8,221 bases of DNA from Granulicella sp. UBA5172. Its GTDB lineage: Bacteria > Acidobacteriota > Terriglobia > Terriglobales > Acidobacteriaceae. How positions within the stretch are numbered: position 1 is the stretch's first letter; each line of letters begins with the position of its first letter. A program made the translations under genes and the position numbers. Shown piece by piece: positions 1 to 6,628 of the stretch. The notes beneath the pieces were generated by a model. That model searched no databases, was not told the origin of the DNA, and was given only the letters and a program-made list of their open reading frames with translations. Location: NCBI GenBank assembly GCA_002413385.1, contig DHWW01000079.1, forward strand, positions 307-8,527, given 5' to 3'.

Positions 1-1
1 G

Positions 2-142
2 GCCGTCCCATACATGCACTACCGCAATGCTTGGCCACCACCGTCTGAAGTTCCGGATTCTTCGAAAAGGATGGAGATGGGCGGGGGGTCTTCGAATATG
101 GAATCTGCCGATGAGGAGTCCATTTCTCAGCGATATCGATAA
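2..142 (+). CDS. Possible 3' end of an unidentified convergent gene (partial)
   Basis: A plus-strand frame is open from the left edge to a TAA at 140-142, giving about 46 residues. It begins around AVPYMHYRNAW and ends in a polar, Ser/Glu-rich tail (ESADEESISQRYR region). Its last 16 bases overlap the 3' end of the glycoside hydrolase gene on the other strand, so the two genes would be convergent. I recognise no domain, and 46 open codons at this GC content can arise by chance. It could be the disordered C-terminus of a real protein whose body lies outside the window, or noise. The competing minus-strand frame here (19-123, 34 codons) has even less to support it. Confidence 0.3.
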   Translation, partial: AVPYMHYRNAWPPPSEVPDSSKRMEMGGGSSNMESADEESISQRYR

Positions 143-1848
143 AGGCGCACCCTATAAATTCTCCCTTGGGCCAAATCCGTGTCATAAAGCTTTAGAGCCT
201 GTCCCTGCGAACTCTCGTCTCCATTGAGCCTCCTTCCAAGGGCCCAGGTTCCATTCTGAAAGAACTCCTCGTCAATGCTCTCGATACCGACAATAGGTGG
301 CCCAGGTCTGTCCGTCGAAAACACCACCTGCGCATCGCCGCATCCGATCACCAGGAATTCGTTCGGGCCGGTCTGAATAAACATCACGCCGATTCGTGCG
401 CTCGCATCGGATGCGCTCCCATCTCTGGTGATAGTGGCGGTGTAGTCGCCGATGGATGCTCTTGCAGCGCGCTGCGCGTCCCCTTCGACGAGCGCAGCCG
501 TGAGACCACCTGTCTCCTGCTTTTCGAGGATAGTAGGCGCAAGCCTGGACAGGTCGATATACATGTGACTCAAGGCGCTGCCGTCCACGCGATCTGCCGG
601 ATGGGTTATGCCCACCAGATCGAGCGGAACGTTCCATTGATCGTCAATGCCAAATGCAGAGAACCCAATCGCAGATAAGCGACCAAAGGTATAGAGCGCA
701 TTCGCTGCGCCCGACTGCGCCTCAGGGATAAAGAGCGGATTGTCCGGTCGTGTATACGAGCCAGCCCACTGCGCGAAATCGTTGAAGTAAATATCAGGAG
801 AGAGAAGATCGAGGGACGGCGCTCCTGCATGCCATATGTCCATCGAATGCGGTAGCGGACCTCCACTGTTATATTGCCCAGGCTCATAGTTCGGCCGAAC
901 CAATGCTGCATTCGCATACATCGGCAAGGGATATTCCGCTTTGCCTGCCTTGACTATGTATTCAATGTAGGTGGCGAAGTGCCAGGCCATGAAGAGATCG
1001 TCTGTCAAAGGAGTTTTGCCGAACACTTCCTGCCAGGTCCCGGATGTCCTCGCTCCAGCTGCTTCCCAGGCAGCGCGAAACTCCGGGTTCAACTTTGCTC
1101 GATGCTCTCCGAGAAAGTTCATAAGGGGCAACGGCACCGCGGCTGTGAACGACGCACCTGCCACAGCGGAGAAGTCCCGCGATTCGGGAATGACGCCAAC
1201 CTCATTTTCCACCTGCACCATGAGAACGGTATGCCTGTCTCCATCCGCTTCTCGCAGGTGGCGCATCAACACAGAGAAGGCCTGAGCGTCTGCATCGCGA
1301 ACGGTTGTACTGAATGGTGATAGCCGCTCCGTGTCTCGACCATCACTTGTCTGAACGCGTGGAAACCGCTCAGTATTCGTCTTAACCCAGGCTGGCACGT
1401 AGCTGGAATACGCATTTTTCCAAGCACCAAACCATAGAACGACAAGCCTCAGATGATTCTCGCGGGCTCCTGCGAGAAGACCGTCCACACATCGAAAGTC
1501 GAATTTCCCCTCTTCCGGCTCAATCGTCTCCCATGCGACGGGCAACACCACCGTATTCAGGTGCATCGCCGCAAGCTGGGGCCACACAGGCTTCATGAAC
1601 TCGACACTAGAGGAACTGGAATTATGCAACTCTCCGCCTGGTATCAAAAATGGTTTGCCATCGACGATAAGTTGGGTCACGCGCCCGATCTTTTCCAAAT
1701 GTGGCAGTGACGAGTGCAGGTCAGGTGTTTGCGCTATGGCTAGCCATGGGAAAGCTATCGCACCTACAAGTATGAGGATATCGAGACTTCTCAATTTTGG
1801 GTTCCATTCTTGTGAGGCGGCCTCAGTAGTCACTTTAAGGCCGGCCAT
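127..1848 (-). CDS. Secreted GH35-type beta-galactosidase-like glycoside hydrolase with DUF5597-like C-terminal part
   Basis: Predicted retaining exo-glycosidase removing terminal beta-galactosyl (or the structurally similar alpha-L-arabinopyranosyl) residues from plant glycans. Residues 18-39 look like a Sec signal peptide: basic KLR, then a hydrophobic stretch, then an AIA/Q cleavage site near 39/40, so it should act in the periplasm or outside. The (beta/alpha)8-barrel begins near 55 with VDGKPFLIPGGELHNS. WETIEPEEGKFDF (106-118) is typical of GH35/GH42. VENE (213-216) places the acid/base at Glu216, and LFIPEAQ (372-378) the likely nucleophile at Glu376. After about residue 410 comes a beta-rich region of the DUF5597 type found on bacterial GH35 enzymes such as Cellvibrio Bgl35A, a xyloglucan side-chain galactosidase (family knowledge). 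The ATG at 1848 leaves a long n-region; a GTG at codon 6 is an alternative, and neither has a clear ribosome binding site. It follows the SDR gene after 55 bp and is probably co-transcribed with it. The fold is well supported; substrate is inferred. Confidence 0.85.
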   Translation of the reverse strand: MAGLKVTTEAASQEWNPKLRSLDILILVGAIAFPWLAIAQTPDLHSSLPHLEKIGRVTQLIVDGKPFLIPGGELHNSSSSSVEFMKPVWPQLAAMHLNTVVLPVAWETIEPEEGKFDFRCVDGLLAGARENHLRLVVLWFGAWKNAYSSYVPAWVKTNTERFPRVQTSDGRDTERLSPFSTTVRDADAQAFSVLMRHLREADGDRHTVLMVQVENEVGVIPESRDFSAVAGASFTAAVPLPLMNFLGEHRAKLNPEFRAAWEAAGARTSGTWQEVFGKTPLTDDLFMAWHFATYIEYIVKAGKAEYPLPMYANAALVRPNYEPGQYNSGGPLPHSMDIWHAGAPSLDLLSPDIYFNDFAQWAGSYTRPDNPLFIPEAQSGAANALYTFGRLSAIGFSAFGIDDQWNVPLDLVGITHPADRVDGSALSHMYIDLSRLAPTILEKQETGGLTAALVEGDAQRAARASIGDYTATITRDGSASDASARIGVMFIQTGPNEFLVIGCGDAQVVFSTDRPGPPIVGIESIDEEFFQNGTWALGRRLNGDESSQGQALKLYDTDLAQGRIYRVRLYRYR

Positions 1849-1879
1849 TCTGGTTGGCTACTGGATTAGGGCGCAGAGT

Positions 1880-1902
1880 GTTAAAGCGAAATCGTTTTTA
1901 AC
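1880..1902. repeat. Imperfect inverted repeat just past the SDR stop codon
   Basis: GTTAAA (1880-1885) is mirrored by TTTAAC (1897-1902). An inner CG/CG pair extends the stem if one base is bulged, leaving an AAAT loop. It sits between the SDR stop codon and the hydrolase start. The stem is AT-rich and weak, so a strong terminator is unlikely. It could be a weak attenuator, an mRNA-stability hairpin or chance. Confidence 0.3.
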
Positions 1903-1903
1903 A

Positions 1904-2701
1904 TTACTGATTAACTCCGCTCGCCATGTAACCACCATCCACTTTAATGACCTCCCCTGTGACGAACGAAGATGCTTTGGATGCAAGAAAGACAGCTGCA
2001 CCTGCGACCTCATCGAGGCACCCAAAGCGGGCTATGGGGGTCCGCAGGAGTTCTTCCTTCCCGCGGGCAGTGGCGAAAAGTAGTTCCTGATTGAGCGCTG
2101 TAAGGAAGATGCCCGGCGCGATGGCATTCACGCGAACATTCCGCGGCGCAAACTCGATGGCCAACGATCGCGTTAGCGCAACGACGGCTGCCTTGCTGGC
2201 TCCGTAAGCCGCCACCTCGTGAAAGGCGACGAAGCTCGCGAGCGATGCAATGTTAATGATGCTTCCGCTCCCCTGCTCCAACATCGTCCTGCCAAAGATC
2301 TGGCAGCCACGCAAAGTCCCCGTAAGATTTGTGTCGAAGATCCGCTGCCATATCTCTTCTGGGCAGTCGATTGTAGGCAGGCGCGCGGTGATTCCAGCTG
2401 AATTTACAAGAATGTCAACTTTACCGAACTGTTTCAATACTGCTTGATGCAGAGATTCGAGCGACTCCCGGCACAGTACGTCCGAGGTTTGACGAAGAGT
2501 GCGCCGCCCTTCCCGCTCTATTCTGGTAGCTGTCTCCTCGACTTGCTCGCTGCGACGCGAGCTTGCGACGACGTCTGCTCCGGCCCGCGCCATGCCGAGC
2601 GCAATCTCCAGGCCAAGGCCTGTAGTCCCACCCATGACCACAGCGCAACAGCCAGAAAGATCAACAGGGGGCGAAAATTTATAATTTATCTGCATAGCCA
2701 A
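1904..2701 (-). CDS. Classical SDR-family NAD(P)-dependent oxidoreductase (sugar or sugar-acid dehydrogenase)
   Basis: A cytoplasmic Rossmann-fold oxidoreductase of the usual 250-265 residue length, closest in feel to the FabG/gluconate 5-dehydrogenase/KduD group. Numbered from 2701: glycine-rich loop GGTTGLG (24-30), SSRR after beta-2 (47-50) hinting at NADP(H), Asp74 in SDV, NSAG (100-103), Asn125, and catalytic Ser153, Tyr166 and Lys170 (YGASK). PG follows at 196-197, and the C-terminus has FVTGEVIKVDGGY. The Thr normally opening the TGxxxGxG motif is Met23. The start at 2701 is TTG; an ATG two codons in, at 2695, is at least as likely, and neither has a clear Shine-Dalgarno. It precedes the glycosidase on the same strand and diverges from the sugar-acid operon. 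Plausible roles are a sugar 1-dehydrogenase feeding the dehydratase, or a dehydrogenase of a 2-keto-3-deoxy acid. SDR membership is certain; the substrate cannot be read from sequence. Confidence 0.9.
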   Translation of the reverse strand: MAMQINYKFSPPVDLSGCCAVVMGGTTGLGLEIALGMARAGADVVASSRRSEQVEETATRIEREGRRTLRQTSDVLCRESLESLHQAVLKQFGKVDILVNSAGITARLPTIDCPEEIWQRIFDTNLTGTLRGCQIFGRTMLEQGSGSIINIASLASFVAFHEVAAYGASKAAVVALTRSLAIEFAPRNVRVNAIAPGIFLTALNQELLFATARGKEELLRTPIARFGCLDEVAGAAVFLASKASSFVTGEVIKVDGGYMASGVNQ

Positions 2702-2835
2702 CTAAATAGACGAAACGCAAGGATGAACGTAGCACAGCGCTCATCTGGGTAGTTGCCCGACGGCTCCCGCCCGGTGTCCCGAAATGCCCATCCACGCCAA
2801 GTAGGCATCTAACTCTTTGAAGAATTACGCCTCTC

Positions 2836-2845
2836 AGTCTAGACT
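2836..2845. promoter_or_regulatory. 10-bp perfect palindrome, candidate operator
   Basis: AGTCTAGACT is perfectly self-complementary and lies about 135-150 bp upstream of the SDR start codon. A dimeric repressor or activator could bind here. A 10-bp palindrome somewhere in 500 bp is not rare enough to be convincing alone. Confidence 0.25.
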
Positions 2846-2976
2846 ATCTCTTACAACATCGCAATTAATAACGGCAGGGATGGGTCGATTGTAGTTACAA
2901 GAAGACATCTCACGGTCTTGTGCCATCGGCAGATGCTTCGCGTGCTTTTGCTGATTTGAGCGTCGCCGCGAGGATG

Positions 2977-2993
2977 ACAGCGGCTATCGCTGT
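2977..2993. promoter_or_regulatory. Inverted repeat ACAGCG-N5-CGCTGT
   Basis: Two perfect 6-bp arms flank GCTAT in the divergent region. It could be an operator half-site pair or a small hairpin. No known consensus is claimed. Confidence 0.22.
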
Positions 2994-3033
2994 GTGGAGA
3001 AATAGGTTCTCATCCACAACAATAGATGGAGAG

Positions 3034-3046
3034 GATCGGACCGATC
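3034..3046. promoter_or_regulatory. 13-bp near-continuous palindrome GATCGG-A-CCGATC, candidate operator
   Basis: Two perfect 6-bp arms are separated by a single base, about 170 bp upstream of the transporter start. This is the tightest dyad in the divergent region and the best candidate operator for the sugar-acid operon. The regulator is not encoded in the window, so assignment to a GntR, LacI or IclR family protein is not possible. Confidence 0.35.
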
Positions 3047-3184
3047 AACTGGATGCTTCAGAGAGATGCAATGATAACTGCTAACACTCTACTCGTCAGA
3101 TCGCGGAGGGCACACCGTTCGGCATACAATTGCGCGTTGGGAGAATCCGGCATCGGCCGCTTATCATCGGAGCTACCCGATGAG

Positions 3185-3201
3185 CGACGAGAACGTCGTC
3201 G
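3185..3201. promoter_or_regulatory. Inverted repeat CGACGA-N5-TCGTCG just upstream of the transporter start
   Basis: Perfect 6-bp arms around GAACG end 13 bp before the ATG at 3215. If transcribed, it would fold into a GC-rich hairpin in the leader close to the translation start. If not, it could be an operator between promoter and gene. If translation really starts at 3254 instead, it is simply leader sequence. Confidence 0.3.
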
Positions 3202-3214
3202 ATTAGATTAGAGA

Positions 3215-4603
3215 ATGCGGCGGTCTTCGAGATTGGATCCACGGCGGGACAAGATGAAATCACGGCTCGGCAGCATGCGTGGCAGGAGTCCAAATGCTGC
3301 AGCCGCAGGCGAGGAAACGAGTGTTGCTGCGAGCCTGCATAGAAGATGGTTTTATCTCCTGCCGGCTATCTTCGTCACTTATAGCCTTGCCTATGTCGAC
3401 CGCGCGAACTTCGGGTTCGGCGTTGCGGCGGGACTCGGCGCGACGTTGCACATCAGTGGAAAAGACTCATCGCTTCTCGCCGGGCTATTTTTTCTGGGTT
3501 ATTTTGCATTCCAGATTCCAGGTGCCGTTCTCGCAAGAAAGTACAGCGTCAGCAGAGTCGTTTTTATCACCTTGGTGGCATGGGGAACGTTTGCGGCGCT
3601 CACCGGCGTGATCTACCAGTTCTGGCTGCTGGCGCTCGACCGGTTCTTGCTCGGCGTCGCCGAAAGCCTGATCTTCCCTGTAATGCTGCACCTCCTCACG
3701 CGTTGGTTCACGCGCGAGGAGCGTTCGCGCGCCAACACCGTCCTGATCCTGGGCAATCCTGTCACGGTGCTTTGGATGTCCACCATCACGGGCTATCTCA
3801 TCCAACACTTAGGCTGGCAGAGAACGTTTGTCGTTGAGGGATTGCCGTCCGTCCTCTGGGCCTTCGTATGGATTCGCTTCGTACGCGACCGGCCCTCTGC
3901 GGCGAAGTGGCTTACACCGGCAGCAGGAGCGGTGCTCGAACGCCGACTCGTGGAGGAACAGTTGGGCGTTACTCCTGCGGGAGTCGTGCGCCAAGTATTA
4001 CTCCGCGGTGACGTGCTGCTTCTTTCAGCGCAGTACTTTTGCTGGAGCCTCGGCGTCTATGGCTTTGTTCTATGGCTGCCTACGATTGTTCGGCAAGGTG
4101 CCGCCGCGTCGATGACCCGGACCGGCCTGCTTTCAGCGATCCCCTATCTTGCAGCAATCATCCTCATGCTGCTCGTGGGTTACATTGCCGACAAGACGCA
4201 GCGGCGGCAATCCATCATTTGGCCATTCCTGCTCGCCTCTGGCATTGCTCTGTTTGGCTCGTTTCTATTTGCGCAGAAAAGCTTTCTTGTAGCCTTTGTG
4301 TGTCTGGTGGTTGCGGGCGGATGTATGTATGCGCCTTACGGTCCATTCTTCGCGATAGTGCCGGAACGCGTACCGCGCAATGTCACCGCCGAGGTGATGG
4401 CGATGATTAACAGTTGTGGCGCGCTTGGCGGCTTTTTCGGCAGCTACCTGGTGGGCTTGCTGCGAACGGTAACCGGCAATGAGCAAGCGGGCTATCTGCT
4501 CATGTCCTTTTCCCTGATCGTTTCCGCGGGATTAATACTATTGCTGCGTGAGAAGCCGCGTGCGAACCGTACTATCTTCACAGAGGCATGGAAGCAAGCA
4601 TGA
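3215..4603 (+). CDS. MFS transporter, anion:cation symporter type (predicted sugar-acid uptake)
   Basis: Predicted proton-coupled importer in the inner membrane with about 12 transmembrane helices, resembling the ExuT/GudP/DgoT group that carries hexuronates and aldonates. From 3215, residues 1-42 are a polar N-terminal tail. Helix 1 starts near [18 protein letters not shown] and ends in the DRANFGFG motif (62-69) characteristic of this family. RFLLGVAES (143-151) fits helix 4, and [10 protein letters not shown] (322-331) the loop after helix 8. The last helix is near 428-445. Length (462 aa) is slightly long; in-frame ATGs at 3254 and 3275 would give a more typical N-terminus, and none has a strong ribosome binding site. 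The stop TGA lies at 4601-4603, overlapping the next gene's start, so it is the first gene of a coupled operon. The neighbouring dehydratase points to an aldonate such as xylonate, arabinonate or galactonate. Family call is strong; cargo is inferred. Confidence 0.88.
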   Translation: MRRSSRLDPRRDKMKSRLGSMRGRSPNAAAAGEETSVAASLHRRWFYLLPAIFVTYSLAYVDRANFGFGVAAGLGATLHISGKDSSLLAGLFFLGYFAFQIPGAVLARKYSVSRVVFITLVAWGTFAALTGVIYQFWLLALDRFLLGVAESLIFPVMLHLLTRWFTREERSRANTVLILGNPVTVLWMSTITGYLIQHLGWQRTFVVEGLPSVLWAFVWIRFVRDRPSAAKWLTPAAGAVLERRLVEEQLGVTPAGVVRQVLLRGDVLLLSAQYFCWSLGVYGFVLWLPTIVRQGAAASMTRTGLLSAIPYLAAIILMLLVGYIADKTQRRQSIIWPFLLASGIALFGSFLFAQKSFLVAFVCLVVAGGCMYAPYGPFFAIVPERVPRNVTAEVMAMINSCGALGGFFGSYLVGLLRTVTGNEQAGYLLMSFSLIVSAGLILLLREKPRANRTIFTEAWKQA

Positions 4604-6609
4604 CAGACCCTGTATTCCAACCAATCGTCGTGGCTGAGGTGTTAGAGAGCGACGCTTCACTCTTTCGCGATACGAAAACGCATGCTCCCGGCCCCGCTGG
4701 GGCGCTGCCGATCACGCCCCAGATGTTGCTGACCCAGCCTTCTGGAAACCTCTTTGCCCTGAGCCAAAATGCAGGCATGGGGTGGGAACCCACACGACTG
4801 CTGGATCCTGAGTTTCTAATCTTAAGCACTCATGGCGGCCTGCGGGCACAGGATGGAACACCGATCGCGCTTGGATTTCACACGGGTCACTGGGAGGTGG
4901 GATTACTTGTCGCAGAGGCAGCGCGTGAACTTCGCAATCTCCACGCTATTCCATTCGCAGGCGCATGCACAGACCCGTGCGATGGACGAACGCAGGGCAC
5001 GGAGGGAATGTTTGACTCGTTAGCCTTTCGCAACGACGCTGCCATCGTTTTGCGCAGACTGATGCGATCGCTGCCCACACGGCGCGGCGTGATCGGCGTG
5101 GCGACGTGTGATAAGGGACTGCCTGCGATGATGATGGCCCTCGCTTCTTCGGGAACATTGCCGAGCATCCTCGTGCCGGGTGGCGTGACCCTGCTTCCAG
5201 AAGACGGCGAAGATGCGGGCAAGGTGCAGACCATCGGCGCGCGCTATGCGCAATCGCAAATCACACTCGAATACGCCGCGGAGATAGGGTGCCGCGCATG
5301 CGCGACGCCAGGCGGCGGCTGCCAGTTTCTGGGAACGGCCGCGACCTCACAGGTGGTTGCGGAGGCTCTGGGGCTATCGCTGCCGCATACCGCGCTTGCA
5401 CCGTCTGGTCAGCCCATCTGGCTCGACGCGGCGATGCGATCAGCCCGCGCAATTTTACGCATGATGCAGCTAGGAGTCGGCACCAGGGATGTGTTGACCG
5501 ATGCTGCCATTCGCAACGCGATGGTGCTGCACGCAGCGTTCGGGGGATCGACCAATCTTCTGCTTCACGTCCCTGCAATCGCCCATGCAGCCGGTCTGCG
5601 GCGGCCTGCGGCGGCCGATTGGACCGCCGTCAACCGAGCGGTTCCACGGCTCGTCGACGCCTTGCCGAACGGCCCGAATAGCTTCGCGACCGTGCAGGTC
5701 TTCCTTGCCGGCGGAGTTCCCGAGGTGATGCTGCATCTGCGGCGTGCAGGAGTCCTCGATTGCAGCGTGCGCACCGTGACCGGCGAGACGCTCGACGAAA
5801 ACCTGAACTGGTGGGAGCAGAGTGAACGCCGTTCTGTCTTACGTGAGCGGCTTCGCGAACTGGATGGGGTCGATGCCGATGACGTGATCCTCTCACCAGA
5901 TCGGGCGCGCTCCCGAGGTCTCACCGCAACCGTTTGTTTCCCGGTCGGCAATCTCGCCCCCGAAGGCAGTGTGATCAAGAGCACGTCCATCGACCCATTA
6001 TTGATCGATGAGCACAACATCTATCGCCACGTAGGCCCAGCGCGCGTGTTCATCACCGAGGCAGCGGCGATCGCGGCCATCAAGCGTGGCGAGGTGTCGC
6101 ATGGAGACGTGATCGTTCTGATCTGCAGTGGCCCTGCAGGCGCAGGCATGCAGGAGATCTATCAGATCACCTCGGCGCTGAAGAGTCTACCCTTCTGCAA
6201 GCATGTTGCCGTTCTCACGGATGCTCGCTTTAGCGGCGTGTCGACGGGAGCCTGCATCGGACACATCTCGCCGGAAGCATTGGCCGGCGGACCGATTGGC
6301 CGCGTGCGCGATGGAGACATGATCGAGATTGTGATTGATCGGAATGCGCTGCATGGCAGTGTGCATTTTGTAGGCGAAGGCGACGAGCGGTTCTCCGCAG
6401 AGGTAGGCCGTCGCCGGCTTGCGGCGCGTCTACCTCGCGAGGATCTCGCGCCACACCCTGCGTTGCCGGACGACACACGCCTGTGGGCAGCATTGGTTCA
6501 CGCCAGTGGAGGCGTATGGGGCGGATGCGTTTATGATGCAGATGCCGTCGTCGCTCAGCTTGCACGGGGAGCAGCAGTCACCACTGATCCGCAGTATCCA
6601 TCGAATTAA
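4588..6609 (+). CDS. yjhG/yagF-like: YjhG/YagF-type sugar-acid dehydratase (IlvD/Edd family; D-xylonate dehydratase-like)
   Basis: Cytoplasmic Fe-S dehydratase converting an aldonate (D-xylonate in the characterised E. coli YjhG and YagF) to its 2-keto-3-deoxy acid. The protein is collinear with YjhG as I recall it (655 aa there, 673 here): NAGMGW (61-66), [17 protein letters not shown] (129-145), [11 protein letters not shown] (170-180), [10 protein letters not shown] (242-251), [11 protein letters not shown] (317-327), [13 protein letters not shown] (373-385), NWWE (407-410) and [16 protein letters not shown] (544-559). Cys131, Cys174 and Cys245 are the likely cluster ligands by family alignment, and Lys176 lies in the CDK motif that carries the modified lysine in relatives. 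Two starts are possible: ATG at 4588, or ATG at 4600, which forms an ATGA overlap with the transporter stop; the latter is the classic coupled arrangement. The FAH-family gene follows after 19 bp. Subfamily is very secure. Exact substrate is inferred, since related sugar acids such as L-arabinonate or D-galactonate cannot be excluded. Confidence 0.93.
   Translation: MEASMTDPVFQPIVVAEVLESDASLFRDTKTHAPGPAGALPITPQMLLTQPSGNLFALSQNAGMGWEPTRLLDPEFLILSTHGGLRAQDGTPIALGFHTGHWEVGLLVAEAARELRNLHAIPFAGACTDPCDGRTQGTEGMFDSLAFRNDAAIVLRRLMRSLPTRRGVIGVATCDKGLPAMMMALASSGTLPSILVPGGVTLLPEDGEDAGKVQTIGARYAQSQITLEYAAEIGCRACATPGGGCQFLGTAATSQVVAEALGLSLPHTALAPSGQPIWLDAAMRSARAILRMMQLGVGTRDVLTDAAIRNAMVLHAAFGGSTNLLLHVPAIAHAAGLRRPAAADWTAVNRAVPRLVDALPNGPNSFATVQVFLAGGVPEVMLHLRRAGVLDCSVRTVTGETLDENLNWWEQSERRSVLRERLRELDGVDADDVILSPDRARSRGLTATVCFPVGNLAPEGSVIKSTSIDPLLIDEHNIYRHVGPARVFITEAAAIAAIKRGEVSHGDVIVLICSGPAGAGMQEIYQITSALKSLPFCKHVAVLTDARFSGVSTGACIGHISPEALAGGPIGRVRDGDMIEIVIDRNALHGSVHFVGEGDERFSAEVGRRRLAARLPREDLAPHPALPDDTRLWAALVHASGGVWGGCVYDADAVVAQLARGAAVTTDPQYPSN
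5596..5615 (+). repeat. 10-bp perfect tandem duplication inside the dehydratase gene
   Basis: CTGCGGCGGC occurs twice back to back and encodes part of LRRPAAAD. The protein around it keeps the same length as E. coli YjhG as I recall it, so this is probably a codon-bias coincidence and not a recent slippage event. Confidence 0.5.
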
Positions 6610-6614
6610 TCAAC

Positions 6615-6620
6615 GAGAGG
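6615..6620 (+). promoter_or_regulatory. Ribosome binding site for the FAH-family gene
   Basis: GAGAGG lies 8 bases before a GTG at 6629. It is the best Shine-Dalgarno sequence in the operon and decides the start. The longer frame beginning at 6419 would lie mostly inside the dehydratase gene and can be dismissed. Confidence 0.75.
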
Positions 6621-6628
6621 ACAGACAC

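Larger units (their letters stand above)
2702..3214. promoter_or_regulatory. Divergent intergenic region, gene-free, probable shared control region
   Basis: These 513 bp separate the two divergent groups and must hold both promoters. I find no convincing -35/-10 pair on either strand and no RNA gene. Short frames here (for example 3026-3211 plus, 3096-3293 minus) show no recognisable domain. Four inverted repeats, listed separately, are the only structure that stands out. The length exceeds what two promoters need, so it may contain regulator sites or a decayed gene I cannot identify. Confidence 0.5.

Noticed and set aside
874..1320. 148-codon plus-strand frame opposite the glycosidase gene
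   Set aside because: It is antisense to a protein with a clear catalytic core, and its composition is Arg/Cys/His-rich without any domain.
3026..3211. 61-codon plus-strand frame in the divergent region, tested as a possible regulator or remnant
   Set aside because: There is no helix-turn-helix, no ribosome binding site and an Arg-rich C-terminus; other frames here also gave nothing recognisable.
5596..5615. Tandem 10-bp duplication as evidence of recent slippage or phase variation
   Set aside because: The reading frame is intact and the protein matches the length of E. coli YjhG here as I recall it, so there is no sign of an insertion.
5565..6020. 151-codon open frame on the minus strand inside the dehydratase gene
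   Set aside because: It is antisense to a secure YjhG-like protein, Arg/Ser/Pro-rich, and typical of a shadow frame in GC-rich coding DNA.
6419..6628. 70-codon N-terminal extension of the FAH-family protein
   Set aside because: It lies almost entirely within the dehydratase gene, has Cys/His/Arg-rich composition, and a GTG with a good Shine-Dalgarno at the right distance gives the normal family N-terminus.
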